The notes beneath the pieces are model-generated. The model had not been told where the DNA came from, did no database searches, and worked only from the letters and a program-made list of their open reading frames with translations. From Choristocarpus tenellus KU-1152 (taxonomy: Eukaryota; Phaeophyceae): a stretch of 22,604 bases of DNA. Every line of letters begins with the position of its first letter. Position 1 is the stretch's first letter. Below are positions 1-10,000 of the stretch, in pieces. The stretch covers positions 1 through 22,604 of the forward strand of contig CAXNAD020000283.1 of the NCBI GenBank assembly GCA_964200185.2. The letters are read 5' to 3'. Both the position numbers and the translations under genes were made by a program.

Positions 1-57
1 CTCCCGGATACTTTGGGTCTCATCAATAGCCGGACCTTCATCAAACCGTTCACCGAG
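1..57 (+). CDS. Possible penultimate exon of an upstream gene (partial)
   Basis: The window opens in an uninterrupted + strand frame of 19 codons starting at base 1 (LPDTLGLIN...). It ends in FTE at a GTAATC candidate donor at position 58. Frame and phase (0) match the candidate exon at 484-561, so the two could be the 3' end of a gene entering from the left. I do not recognise the protein. Support is only open frame, plausible sequence and splice-site fit, and the segment is short enough to be chance. Confidence 0.35.
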
Positions 58-483
58 GTAATCTACTCATGGTTGGCCTGTTGTAGGATTGATTCCCTCA
101 TTGCCAAAAACCACCCAATATTACCCTTGTGATCCTCGCCCTGACTAGACCTCTATAGAGGACCTTATTTTCGGCACAGACAAAATACAATAAAGTACAA
201 AATAGTGTAGCACCCACCCGCGACTGTACTACAGTGGCTCCCATGGGCGACCTCGAAATTTTCTGAGGACCTAACGGCTCCATCTACACAATTTATTTTC
301 GGATATGCACGTAGTAGCAGTAATGCTACAGCATAGAAATTTGGATGGTGATTTCTCCTGGGTTGGGGAATTTACTGTTGTCGGTCTTTGAGCATGGTGA
401 TAATGACAATATAACAACTGCAAAGTTAATATTACTTCTAGGAAGGAGGAGCGGTGATCCGCTAGTCGGGCATTTCTGTGCAG

Positions 484-561
484 GACAATGTGTTCGATGC
501 TGCAAATCCCCTCTTTTTTAGACCCATCTCATATTGCTGGGAAAGGAATAGCGTTGATTGA
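484..561 (+). CDS. Possible terminal exon of an upstream gene
   Basis: After a good acceptor (TTTCTGTGCAG ending at 483) there are 25 codons in phase 0 followed by TGA at 559-561. The peptide begins DNVFDAANPLFFRPIS and ends NSVD. Joined to 1-57 it gives a continuous C-terminal reading of 44 residues. No family is recognised. If real, the gene ends about 1.2 kb before the LTR element. Confidence 0.35.
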   Translation, partial: DNVFDAANPLFFRPISYCWERNSVD

Positions 562-1718
562 GAATTTGACTGGATGAAGTGTTGGATTAAAGATCTCTGT
601 GTGATGATTGCCAATGCACGCCTAAATAGAGTAGCACTACCTCAGTCAAAGTTGAAGTCCGTACAGGCAATACCTATACCGAGTTGCCAGAGTAGAAGAG
701 AGGACATATATAAATGAAAATATGGTTTCGGTGGGGCATTTGACCACTGGGGTATATTGGGGAGATAGACTTTACAAGCGTCGGTATATTTTCACTAACG
801 GCAACCATCAAAGAGGCAGTGCTGACGGCCTGACGCATGCCGTACAGCAGGAAGAGGTTATTGCCCTGAGTTTGGTGTCGTTATGTTTGCCCAGAGGTAA
901 TGCAGAGATTGCAAACGATCAGACATTTGTAAGTGCGCTAGAGTTTCGCTATGGAGGGCCAGGACAGTGTGGGTAAGGGTGCTCTGGATAGGATACAGAC
1001 CTGCTGAAGGAGATACAAAGATTATGATGAAAATGGATAACCGATCATCATCAGCACAAAGGATAACTGATGCCATGGGAGGGAAGCAGAAAACAGGACA
1101 AGGGACGAAATGAGATCCCAGGTCCCCAACATCCACTGAGAAAATAAAATGACGTACTCAGATTATATAACAATAATCATCCAAGAACCGAAAAACATGT
1201 ATTAATTAAGGATTGAGAATGTTACAGCAAATAGATGACATACCCAGGTGGAATAGAATGGAGACGCTAGATAAGCCGTAAACTTAAACGATAAAGTCCG
1301 TGGTGCTCCAGCAGGAGGTACAGGTAGAACCATATATGAGGAAAATATGTATTCCATCATCTCGCAAGAGTTCTGTCCAAAGTAGGGGTGTAAGGCTGCA
1401 CATTGGAGGCTTACAAACGAGAATGGGACATGGGGAAGGACTCAGGAAAAAAAGAGGGACAGTGTTTGTGCTGAAGGAGGGGGGGTACAGTGCGGTTTAT
1501 GAACTCTTGGCGTTTGAGCCTTGGCACATTGGTGGCTGCAGGGCATTTATTATTATTGTTTTGTGTGTGTCTGTGGGGGTTCTCAGACGTAGGGAAGGGA
1601 AAGGGGTAAAAGGGGGCGAATAAAATTTGTATGATCTCCTACAGGCATCGGTGAGAATCAAGTGCAGATTAATATTACGGGTTCCAAATGTTGGCATGCC
1701 TTCAAGAGTGGGTCGATC
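562..1718. other. Intergenic, no convincing gene
   Basis: There are only short open frames here. The longest, 1300-1623 on the + strand, is 107 codons, begins at a non-ATG start and has no recognisable domain; its last third is low-complexity (GT-rich, then GGG/AAGG-rich). The frame at 901-1110 is open but has no start or clear splice sites. I see no RNA gene or TE terminus before the target duplication at 1719. Confidence 0.5.
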
Positions 1719-1722
1719 AGTC

Positions 1723-2026
1723 TGTCACAGGCGATATGTCTTGATGGTGGTTTCATAAACACCAGTATGACATTGAAGTTCTAGATTTGATATATTTGTA
1801 TTTCTTGATTATTTATTTATTACTTGGTCATTATGGTCCCCGATTGTGATACAACATCGTTGATCAGTTCCTTTTTATACGATATTGACGATAATCAGAG
1901 TGAGAGATCCAGCATACTTGACGACTTGTGCATCAGGAGTCCTACACGTACATCAGCATCATCTACACGACCGTAGATTGGAGCTATACATCCTGTGGAG
2001 GTAAGTTTTCTGGGACGCCTGTAACA
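1723..2026 (+). repeat. 5' LTR
   Basis: This 304-bp copy begins TGTCACAGGCGATATG and ends GGGACGCCTGTAACA. It is collinear with 4224-4533, apart from a 6-bp gap in the T/A-rich stretch near 1790 and small differences near 1848-1910. Its last ~50 bp (containing ACATCCTGTGGAGGT) also resemble the end of the solo LTR at 12729-13269. Confidence 0.9.
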
Positions 2027-2044
2027 TGGAGGTCCTACCGAGAT
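2027..2044 (+). other. Primer binding site, tRNA-Gln type
   Basis: TGGAGGTCCTACCGAGAT abuts the 5' LTR. Its reverse complement reads as a tRNA 3' end: T-arm bases, then TAGGACC, discriminator U, then CCA. A U discriminator and a GGTYCTA-type acceptor stem fit eukaryotic tRNA-Gln. The tRNA identity comes from memory of plant tRNA-Gln sequences; the adjacency and the TGG start are seen directly. Confidence 0.7.
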
Positions 2045-2113
2045 TGTAGGTCTAACCGAGACTCTTCGAACTGGAGGGAATATTCGTCTGTTCACCTCAA
2101 CATTTAGGATTCC

Positions 2114-2180
2114 TTGCTTGTTCTACATGGATCGTTTTCTTGTTCCACCTGGATTCCTTCCTTGTTCCATCTGGGTTCGT
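2114..2180 (+). repeat. Short tandem repeat, about 22-23 bp x 3
   Basis: Three degenerate copies of CTTGTTCYACMTGGATYSYT lie head to tail near the start of the LTR element's interior. Open frames on both strands here are by-products of the repeat. Confidence 0.6.
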
Positions 2181-2577
2181 GGGCTTCATTTGTCGTCTAT
2201 GGGATTCCCTCCTTGGACTCATCGTCTTCATGGGTCTGATGGCTTCTGTGGCTCTGTGGAATCGCCCCTCTCTACCTGTAAAAGAGTGGCCTCTGATCGC
2301 CACATATTCCACCTATAGTCGTAAACGAGTGGTTTTCGACCACCATAGTGTAGACGTTGCCTAGGTAGTTCTCCCTTGTCCTTCGTATTGTCCCGTTGTT
2401 TAGTATAGCGCATTTCTTCTTCCCCGTCATGCACCTTGCACTAGTCCGAATGCTTTTATATACAGCTTGTGTTTACATTCACGTCCCTGCCTTTCTTCAA
2501 TCCCGTAATTATTGCAGGAGAATCATTTTTCCGCTTTTCTTCGTGTCCAATTGCTTTGAATGATTGCAAGAAAACTG

Positions 2578-2700
2578 GCAGAGTCGGAACAGAATCGGAA
2601 CGGAGTCGGAACGGAGTCGGAACTGGAGTCCCTAGGTCGCAAAAAAACTCGCAGAGTGGGAACGGAGTCGGAACAGAGTCCGAACTAGAGCCCCTATGTC
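2578..2700 (+). repeat. Minisatellite, 11-bp GGAACGGAGTC-type unit
   Basis: Repeated GAGTCGGAAC/GGAGTCGGAAC units occur in two runs (about 2580-2630 and 2655-2690). They are separated by a GTCGCAAAAAAACTCGC stretch. The whole lies inside the LTR element. Confidence 0.75.
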
Positions 2701-2815
2701 GCCATGTGGCAATCAATACATGCTGCCGCAGCACGATTCGAGGTGATAGATGATATTTTTTGTCCTGACCCGTGATAATCGCCTGTGGTAAGCGTGAAAC
2801 ATGTATTCCTAGTTC

Positions 2816-2844
2816 ACGCTGGGGGGCATGTTACAGGCGAATAG
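2816..2844 (+). other. Internal polypurine tract plus LTR-start motif (second family)
   Basis: CACGCTGGGGGGCA at 2815-2828 followed by TGTTACAGGCGAATAG at 2829 nearly duplicates the 3' boundary of the whole element (CACGCTAGGGGGGCA then TGTCACAGGCG at 4209-4234). The LTR-start part matches the solo LTR at 12729 (TGTTACGGGCGAATAG) better than the flanking LTRs. It looks like an old 3' junction of a related element kept inside this one. Confidence 0.55.
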
Positions 2845-2869
2845 CATGTCTGCCTTTTCGCACTCTAAC

Positions 2870-3965
2870 CAGTGTGAAAAGTCTTGCTATGGCTTGTAGA
2901 TTTTTATGTTATTGCTAGGCATTTTGTCCGTGTTTGTCGAGAGATAATTCTTGTGTCTTGTACTTGTTTGTGTTGATAGTTCTGAAGCAGGAGAGTCTTG
3001 CTGTGACACTCCCTATTTTGATGATACTGTAAGACGCTTGTCTTGTTTGTTTGTATGTTCATAGTTCCTAGAGAAGGTAAGCCTTTCCATGGCAGCACCC
3101 TACCTCAATGCGACTGTGAGGAAATTGTGTTGGTGTCCTATAGTTGTTTGTGTTTAGTTCTGAAGGGGGAGAGTCTATGACAACACCCTATTTCAGTGCT
3201 ATTGTAATTTTGCATCCATATTAATTTGTGTTGATATTTGTGAGGGGGGAGAGTCTTACTATGAAGCTCCCTATTTTTCTGAGTATTTTGATTGTATGTT
3301 CTTTGTTTATGGGTTGAGCAAGCCTTTATATGGCAGGACCTTGTTTTTGCTTGTGACTGTGAGACATCTTGGTGTCCAATAATTCGTGTTTATAGCTGCG
3401 AAGGGGGACAGTCTAAGCAGTACCCTATTTCAGTGCTATTGTAATTTTGTGCCAGTATTTATTTTTGCTGATAGTTGTGAAGAGGGAGAGACTTGCTGAA
3501 ATGCTCTCTATTGTTATTTTTTTTTGTAAGATGTTTGAATATTTTGGTAATATTCATAGTTCCTAGCAAGGGTAAGCCTTTCCATGACAGCACCCAATCT
3601 CCTTTGTGACTGTGAGTCATGGTCTCTTAGTGTCCTGTCGTTTCTGTGTTTTAGTTCTGAAAGGGGAGAGTCCATGGCAATACTCAAGTTCAGTGCTACT
3701 ATGGTTTTGTGTCTGTATTTGTGTTTGTTTAATCTTGGAAGGGGTGGAGTCTTTTTAGACAGTACCCTACTTTTGACGTGTGTATGAGACTCTGGTGTAG
3801 AAGCTTTTCTAGCATGGCAAATACCCAAGTTCAGTGTTACTATGGTTTTGTGTCAGTATTTATGTTTGTTTATCTTGGAAGGGGTGGGGTCTTTTTAGAC
3901 AGTACCCTACGTTTGACGTGTGTACGAGAATCTGGTGTAGGAGTTTTTCTTTTGAACGTTGAGTC
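2870..3965 (+). repeat. Degenerate tandem array, about 250-bp units
   Basis: The GAGAGTCTT-like landmark recurs at about 2991, 3249, 3487 and 3744 (spacings 258, 238, 257). A second GAGTC-type landmark recurs inside each unit (3169, 3407, 3667, 3884). Units share blocks such as TAAGCCTTTCCATGG, CAGCACCC and GACTGTGAG. Periodicity is clear although identity is modest. The array fills half of the LTR element's interior and has no coding potential. Confidence 0.8.
3675..3950 (+). repeat. Near-identical 140-bp tandem duplication
   Basis: Two copies start at TGGCAA (3675 and 3815) and run through AAGGGGTGGRGTCTTTTTAG to TGGTGTAG. They differ at only a few bases. This is the most recent duplication in the larger array. 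Confidence 0.8.
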
Positions 3966-4214
3966 AAATGCAGAGTGAGTGCCGTGAGGTGGGAGTGTCG
4001 CGCTAACAAATCTGTTGTCAGGGCAAACGTTGGAAGGGTTTTTTTCCTCTAGGTTTCCTCCTCCGCTGGATCCCTAACGCTGCCTATTGATACGTTTGGA
4101 CCTGGAAGCGACATTCATTTCATTTCTGCTGCGTTCATGATAGGATGAGGAGTGACATTATATTTCCTTGTCGAATCGTCTGTTTATAGAATTGAAGTAG
4201 TTATGCCTCACGCT

Positions 4215-4221
4215 AGGGGGG
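4215..4221 (+). other. Polypurine tract of the LTR element
   Basis: AGGGGGG followed by CA lies directly before the 3' LTR start at 4224. This is the expected place for plus-strand DNA priming. Confidence 0.7.
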
Positions 4222-4223
4222 CA

Positions 4224-4533
4224 TGTCACAGGCGATATGTCTTGATGGTGGTTTCATAAACACCAGTATGACATTGAAGTTCTAGATTTGATATATTTAT
4301 ATTTGTACTTCTTGATTATTTATTTATTACTTGATCATTATGGTCCCCGATTGTGTAAGACATCGTTGATCAGTTCCTTTTTATATGATATTGACGAATA
4401 ATCCAAGTGAGATATCCAGCATACTTGACGACTTGTGCATCAGGAGTCTTATACGTACATCAGCATCATCTATACGACCGTAGATTGGAGCTATACATCC
4501 TGTGGAGGTAAGCTTTCTGGGACGCCTGTAACA
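4224..4533 (+). repeat. 3' LTR
   Basis: This 310-bp direct copy of 1723-2026 has the same termini and is followed by the target duplicate AGTC at 4534-4537. It differs from the 5' LTR by about a dozen substitutions plus small indels. Confidence 0.9.
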
Positions 4534-5712
4534 AGTCTTTCGTGTGTGAGCCCTGGTCTTGTCTTTAGGGCAATTAATTGGAGTCACAGTGATCTTGTTG
4601 CTACTTTCTTTGTTGGGAGCAAAACCGAAGACTGGCAACCAATTTTTGTTGGGCGAGAAAGGGAAAAGAAAGATTACATAATTTTGAAGGAAAGATCAAA
4701 GGGTCAATGGGGTTCGAAATAGCGTATATCTACTCTTGTGATAGTTAAGGTTACCATCGGAGAGAGATGTGAATAATATCCGAGGAGTAAAAATGGGGCG
4801 CAAAACACCGAAAATGTCCTCCATTCTCGCCAACTAGCTTTAACGATTGATCTCATGGCTGAGATGGAGGACCTTTTCGGAACTGATTTGGGTTTACTGC
4901 GGGGAAAGGGTTAGTGAGCCAAAGTAAATGAGAGGTACCCAGGTTTTGGCCGTTTTGCATTCTAGGTCAGTTTTTCATTAATTTTCAATTCGCCCACAAT
5001 TTCTAGCTAACTTTGACTTGAGATCGTTGATTTCTCTATTGTTTCAAACTTTTGAACAGAATCATGAGAGAAGTTCCTGTAAGCTTTCGCAAAAATAGTC
5101 GAATTTAGCACACATTTGTCAGTATCCTTGAAATTCAACTCTAGGTACCTCTTGTTTACTTTGATTTTAGTGCAGGTTAAGAGTTCCAAGGAAGTGTGGG
5201 CATAACCTTACTACTAGAAGTATTACTGTACTAGGCAGATGCCCCGTTTTCCTGGTCTACACTTCGACCCAATTGGAGCCACAACAACATTCTACTTTAT
5301 TTTTGTACGCATTTTCCTTTGTAACAAACAAGAGCAGATGCGATAATGGTAAGAACAGAACGGATGGGATATTAGAAACTTATTGGATAGAACGGATGAG
5401 AGGTGAGGAATAAAGTCATTTATTCGCTCTGGCTGACACACTCTATGTCAGTTTTCCGCATTCATGGTATAGCGACAAGACAGAATAAATGATACAATGC
5501 GGAGTTGCATTGTTAACTAGACCACTAGAGATGCGCAATAGGTAGCGCTTGTCACACATGGAATCGAATTTATTAACTGACACCATATTTGCACGTTAAA
5601 ATATAAGTCTGGCGTGAACGAGGTCCAAACCTGAGAGATCATACTGGAAACAAGAAACAGTCCTTTTCCCGACTGTACCATGAAGATCCTAGAGGTCTAA
5701 TCTGGCAACCAT

Positions 5713-5732
5713 TACACACACATGTGTGTGTA
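5713..5732. repeat. Perfect 20-bp palindrome TACACACACA/TGTGTGTGTA
   Basis: The sequence is self-complementary with no spacer. It could form a small cruciform or be a dyad site, but a CA/TG dinucleotide run inverted at its centre is a simple explanation. Confidence 0.8.
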
Positions 5733-5908
5733 GGGACTTGATCGCTTGTGTCAAATCAAGCATCAACACACGACTATTGATTTACACACTTCATGTAATA
5801 ATTAATGTACAATATGAAAAGAACGACTCTGTTCTACAAGTTCACGGTCATCATTTCCCACCCATTTGTTATGGAAATGTTTTTGTTGCTTCTAGACAGT
5901 CGTAGTAC

Positions 5909-5928
5909 AGTACGTAGTATTACGTACT
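5909..5928. repeat. Inverted repeat AGTACGTA-4-TACGTACT
   Basis: Perfect 8-bp arms surround a GTAT loop about 860 bp upstream of the haloperoxidase start. Function is unknown. Confidence 0.7.
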
Positions 5929-6787
5929 ATTCTTGTTACCCCTAACAAAGATGTTACATATGCGATGTCGCCCTTCATACCTACGTAGCATACGCGGCAT
6001 AGGGTTTTCGTCGTACTACCCGCGAATATACTTGCAGACGCCCTACCAGCACCTTTCCCGCGTTCACTTGACTTCAATAAACTGGAAAGAACCAAGAAAC
6101 AGGAAGGGTTTCGATTTTTCCGCATCTTGGGAGGCGTTTAAGAAGTATCATACATACATAATACATAGAATTCTGTAACCTGAATACGTCATCCATGCTT
6201 CCACACGTGTTTTACATCGTACAGCCCTCCCTCACAACATGTCCAAAATGTCCAAGGGCATAATAATATTATGATAAACAGTTAATAGTATTTTGCTAGA
6301 CCTCTAAAGTTCCAAAACCTCATTGCTCTCCTTGAACGCGAAATACAACACGCTCGGAAACACCACACTATGTACTAACAAAAAAAAAATCGTTACGCCT
6401 TCACTTCAAGCTTTCGGAGAAAAATACAATGTGAATATGTTCTTATATGCCTAACTTGTATGTCTCCACAAAATTATTCCTTCCAACAAATTTATACTAG
6501 AGCGTTCTGCTGATCAGAACAGATTTTGAAATTTTTCGAGATAGTAGTGTGTGGAATGTCGATAAAGGAGACGGTGGAAAGTATTTTAATAGTGAAATAA
6601 TAAGATTGCCGAGAGGCACATCGTGGGACAAGGCTTGAGGACAGGTCCCCCTGTCCCAGCGACAAGAAAACAGTCCACCGTCATCAAACCAAAATAAAGT
6701 TTTGTCATCTCTCCTCCTACGCTTGAGGTCTACACTGTTATTGTATACATTTGCAGAACATAACAATCTTCTTGACCCAGCATCAAC

Positions 6788-7075
6788 ATGACGACGAACC
6801 ACCTTTCGCGTGCGACATACCTGCTGCTGGTGCTCCTGATCTCGACTTCTTGCCGAGGGCAATCGGACGAGGCCTTGATGTGCGAGTCGGATTCCGCCGT
6901 CAGTCCCTTCGCCCCCCTGGCCAGAAGAGTCACCGCCTTCGAGAAGCGCTCTGATGCCGCCCAAGCCGAACTCGACCTCAGACATCAGTGCCACAACAAC
7001 AACGGAGACGAGGAAAAATATCCGTCGTTAATCGGTAACTTCCATAAAACCTTGCCCCACAATGAGTACGGAGAG
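6788..7075 (+). CDS. Haloperoxidase exon 1 (residues 1-96)
   Basis: The exon runs from ATG at 6788 to GAG before a GTGAGG donor. It holds the signal peptide and the N-terminal arm with the family block GNFHKTLPHNEYGE. The antisense 165-codon frame over this exon is a shadow. It ends in phase 0. Confidence 0.9.
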
Positions 7076-10000
7076 GTGAGGACTTGTTGATTCCATAAAC
7101 GAGCATCGATAATGCGCACATTCCGTTGGGTGTACAGGAGGGGGTCGAAGGATACGATACTGCTTCTTGTGTGTGCGCTTTTCCTCTTCGACACTCTTGC
7201 TCTATGCATCACCTTTTCTGCAGGTATTCGACCTGTATTTCTGTGCTCTAAGGAAGATCGAAAAGTCATTGAACGTGGAGATGAGGGGGAATCTAACCCC
7301 CTCTGTGGTGGAAGTCAGATCGGCTCTCCATTCACAGCCTTGGCGCATGCTATCGATCCACACCTTTTGCCGCCCCTCCCTCATTCTCGTACAGGTAGAT
7401 ACCGAGGCGTACGATGCTCTACTTCGTTGTCTGTCCTCAGGAGATTTCTCCGAGTGTGATAATATCCCTGGAGGACCAAGAAAGCTGGCGAATCCCTTGG
7501 GAGGACTAACATTCCAGATGCGAGGACCTGACCCGTGAGTTAGAAGGGTCGTCTTGTTGAATCGAAACTACCCCCAGACATCTAGCATGACGGGGTGGGG
7601 AAGTCTGATGCCGTATTTTTCTTCACCTGGCTCGTAGTATGCATAGAGACTCAGGGGAGGTGTAATGCACGGCGGAGCTCCTCTGGATTGCACAGCCAAC
7701 CCACTCACGTGATATTTGGTCAGTTTTTGCAGGGCTTGTGCGATTTTTCTGCGAAACCTTTCAGTCATGGTTTAGTTATAAGCTGGGCCGCCTGAATTAG
7801 GCTGATCAAGGCCCAATTTGGTTAGCATTTTCATGGTCGCCCAAACAGGTCTACCTGGGTGAGAGTTGTAGAGATCCAAATATGCCCATCCCACGTTGTG
7901 GGATAGGGTTAGGATTGGTGTTGGTGGCAAGGTTTGGGTGAAGGATCCAACAATCGTACAGGGATTGGGTTTGGGTTAGTGAGGTCGGGGCAGAAACTCC
8001 AGAAATAACAAGGAAAAATTGCAATAACACTGATAAAACACAGGTGTGGAGGGGTGGGGGTCTCTGCAAGCAGTGCATTACAGTACTTCTAGGGATGAGG
8101 AATCGGAATCCTATTTCGGAGGATAGTCGCCCTCTATTTTTGTCGTTTAATTTAGTGTGCCAGCATTTTGAAGCTCCAAGGTTGAAACCTGCCTTGCTAG
8201 ACAACCTTCCAGCCTTACGACCTGCCTAACACCGCATGGCCTGCTTGTTGACCTTGTCATTACGTTTCCTCGCACTTTCTTTTTTCCCGGTCCATTTCAG
8301 TCAAGCGATCGTGTTGAGGCCACCACCAAGCCTGGAATCCGCACAGCTGGCGGCCCAGATGGCTGAGGTAGCTCGCTTGTTGCCTCGAAGATTCCCATGT
8401 CTCTTGCAATGCGTGCACGGGGTGTTCTTGTGTATTTCCTGATTCCCTACTCGGAGTATAGTCTACCCTGTTTGTTGAGTGGCACAGCAAGTCTGGCCCT
8501 GACTTGCTGTCCTCATTACTCTCTGTGTGTATATATATATGAGAATTATCGCTTTTCATGGGTCAATCAGCATGGAGTTTGAGGGTCTGTACTTCCGGTA
8601 AGAGCTGTTCTTTGGCATAATCCATCGTCGTTTTGGTGTCGTAAGCAAGTGCTGCAAAAATCTATCTGTTGTGCCATAATATATTCCCCGTACTCGACAT
8701 TGAACTGCTGTGTTCATTTCCCCACGGAAGGTGTACTGGATGTCATTGCTTAGGGATGTGCCCTTCAGTGAGTACGGTACAAACGAGCTAGCAAAGAAGG
8801 CCGCAGGTTAGTTGATGAGTGGTTTTGATTTGTTGACGTGGTTAGGAGTGAAGCACAACCAGACTGGGTTGCATATATTGAGGAGTGTGTGTGTCTCTGT
8901 GTGTGTTCGTGTGGTGTGTGTGTTTTTTTGTTGAAATTATGCATTAGGTTGATAAAATACTCCAGATTAATATCTCTTACTAATTGGACTACGGCCGTGT
9001 CATGGCACACGCATCCAAGATCTAGCGTGCCATACTAGTCATCTTCATTAGATCTGCACCCTTCGCTCACAGGCTCCTCGTTCCCTGCATCAAAACCCTT
9101 TATCATTCCACAGAGAATCTTGCCGAGATGCCTGGATACTTTGGCTATGGTCGACCTGTAAACTCTGATGGATCAGTGGATCCCGCCAGCCAACTCTTCC
9201 GAACATCGTTTCCTGGGGTGACCGAGGGACCACATGTGTCACAGGCGAGAATTCCATTCCGTGCTCATCTATTGGATTTGCCCAGGATCCTTTCTGTGGG
9301 TGGACGTTTCTCTTTACACAGTCGAGCACCAAGAATAATGTATGAAAGTACAATGTGTTCCTGTACCCATATGCTCTGATTGCTGCGTCTCTCCCCTCAT
9401 ACCTCCATCAACGGTTCAAACAGTGCCTACTCAAGAACTTTAGGTTGGATGGCATTGATGTTGCACCGATGCTGCAAACACCCTTGCCTGGTCTAGACTT
9501 CATGACGGACTACCAGGATTGGCTAGACGTCCAGGTGCGTGTCCTTGAGAGCACATACGACCATGTAGGGCTGGGCCAAAATGGTTAGGGCAACCCTTGA
9601 GGCGCCGCCTCTATTTGTTTGAACATACATTTTTACCCCGAGCTGCATATCCTTCTTAGGCCTGTGACAAGTCCTCACACACACATAATTCTGTAGTTCA
9701 ATGTACATCGCCAACAAAATCGTAGACCTGCTGTGTGTTCGTTGGAAATACAAGGATACGTCGTGGGCGTTCGGTTGTACACTAGTGCTGAGTTTCTCAA
9801 GTATTCACTGTCTAGGGCGTTCTATATGTGCTTGTATGTGCAATTATCACTATTGAAAGCATTTGCTGGGAGTTCTCTCCTATTTTTTGGGTTGTGGAGA
9901 AGCATGCTTGTATTGACCAGTGCAGTCAAAGACAACGGCAAAGAAAATCAAATTGAACCATTCCGTTGAGCAGATATTCAGTACCACCTCCTAACAATTG

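Larger units (their letters stand above)
1723..4533 (+). mobile_element. Non-autonomous LTR retrotransposon (LARD/TRIM-like)
   Basis: This is a 2811-bp element bounded by two direct LTRs (1723-2026 and 4224-4533). Both start TGTCACAGGCG and end CGCCTGTAACA, giving TG...CA termini with imperfect inverted ends. AGTC lies immediately before (1719-1722) and after (4534-4537) as a 4-bp target duplication. A primer binding site directly follows the left LTR, and a G-rich polypurine tract lies two bases before the right LTR. The 2.2-kb interior has no open frame resembling gag, protease, reverse transcriptase or integrase, so it must have been mobilised in trans. The two LTRs differ by roughly a dozen substitutions, many C/T, and a few small indels, so the insertion is not very recent. 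Confidence 0.9.
4538..6787. other. Intergenic; 5' flank of the haloperoxidase gene
   Basis: No open frame here looks like a protein. The segment holds two short palindromes (5713-5732, 5909-5928) and otherwise unremarkable A/T-rich sequence. The promoter and 5' UTR of the haloperoxidase must lie at its right end. I cannot identify a core promoter element with confidence; TATACATTTGCAG at about 6743-6755 could be a 5' UTR acceptor. Confidence 0.5.

Noticed and set aside
2118-2364. Overlapping + strand frames rich in FLVPPGF/FLVPSGF peptides
   Set aside because: They are by-products of the 22-bp tandem repeat at the start of the retroelement interior.
2456-2753. Frames on both strands with RSDSVPT/GTESERSRNGVG repeats
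   Set aside because: They translate the 11-bp minisatellite in the retroelement.
6497-6994. 165-codon minus-strand open frame
   Set aside because: It lies antisense to haloperoxidase exon 1, whose + strand reading has a signal peptide and family motifs; the antisense frame has no domain.
9237-9248. TGTCACAGGCGA at the exon 5/intron 5 boundary, identical to the first 12 bases of the LTRs
   Set aside because: The upstream bases encode the conserved VSQ and the match stops at once in the intron; treated as coincidence, not an LTR end.
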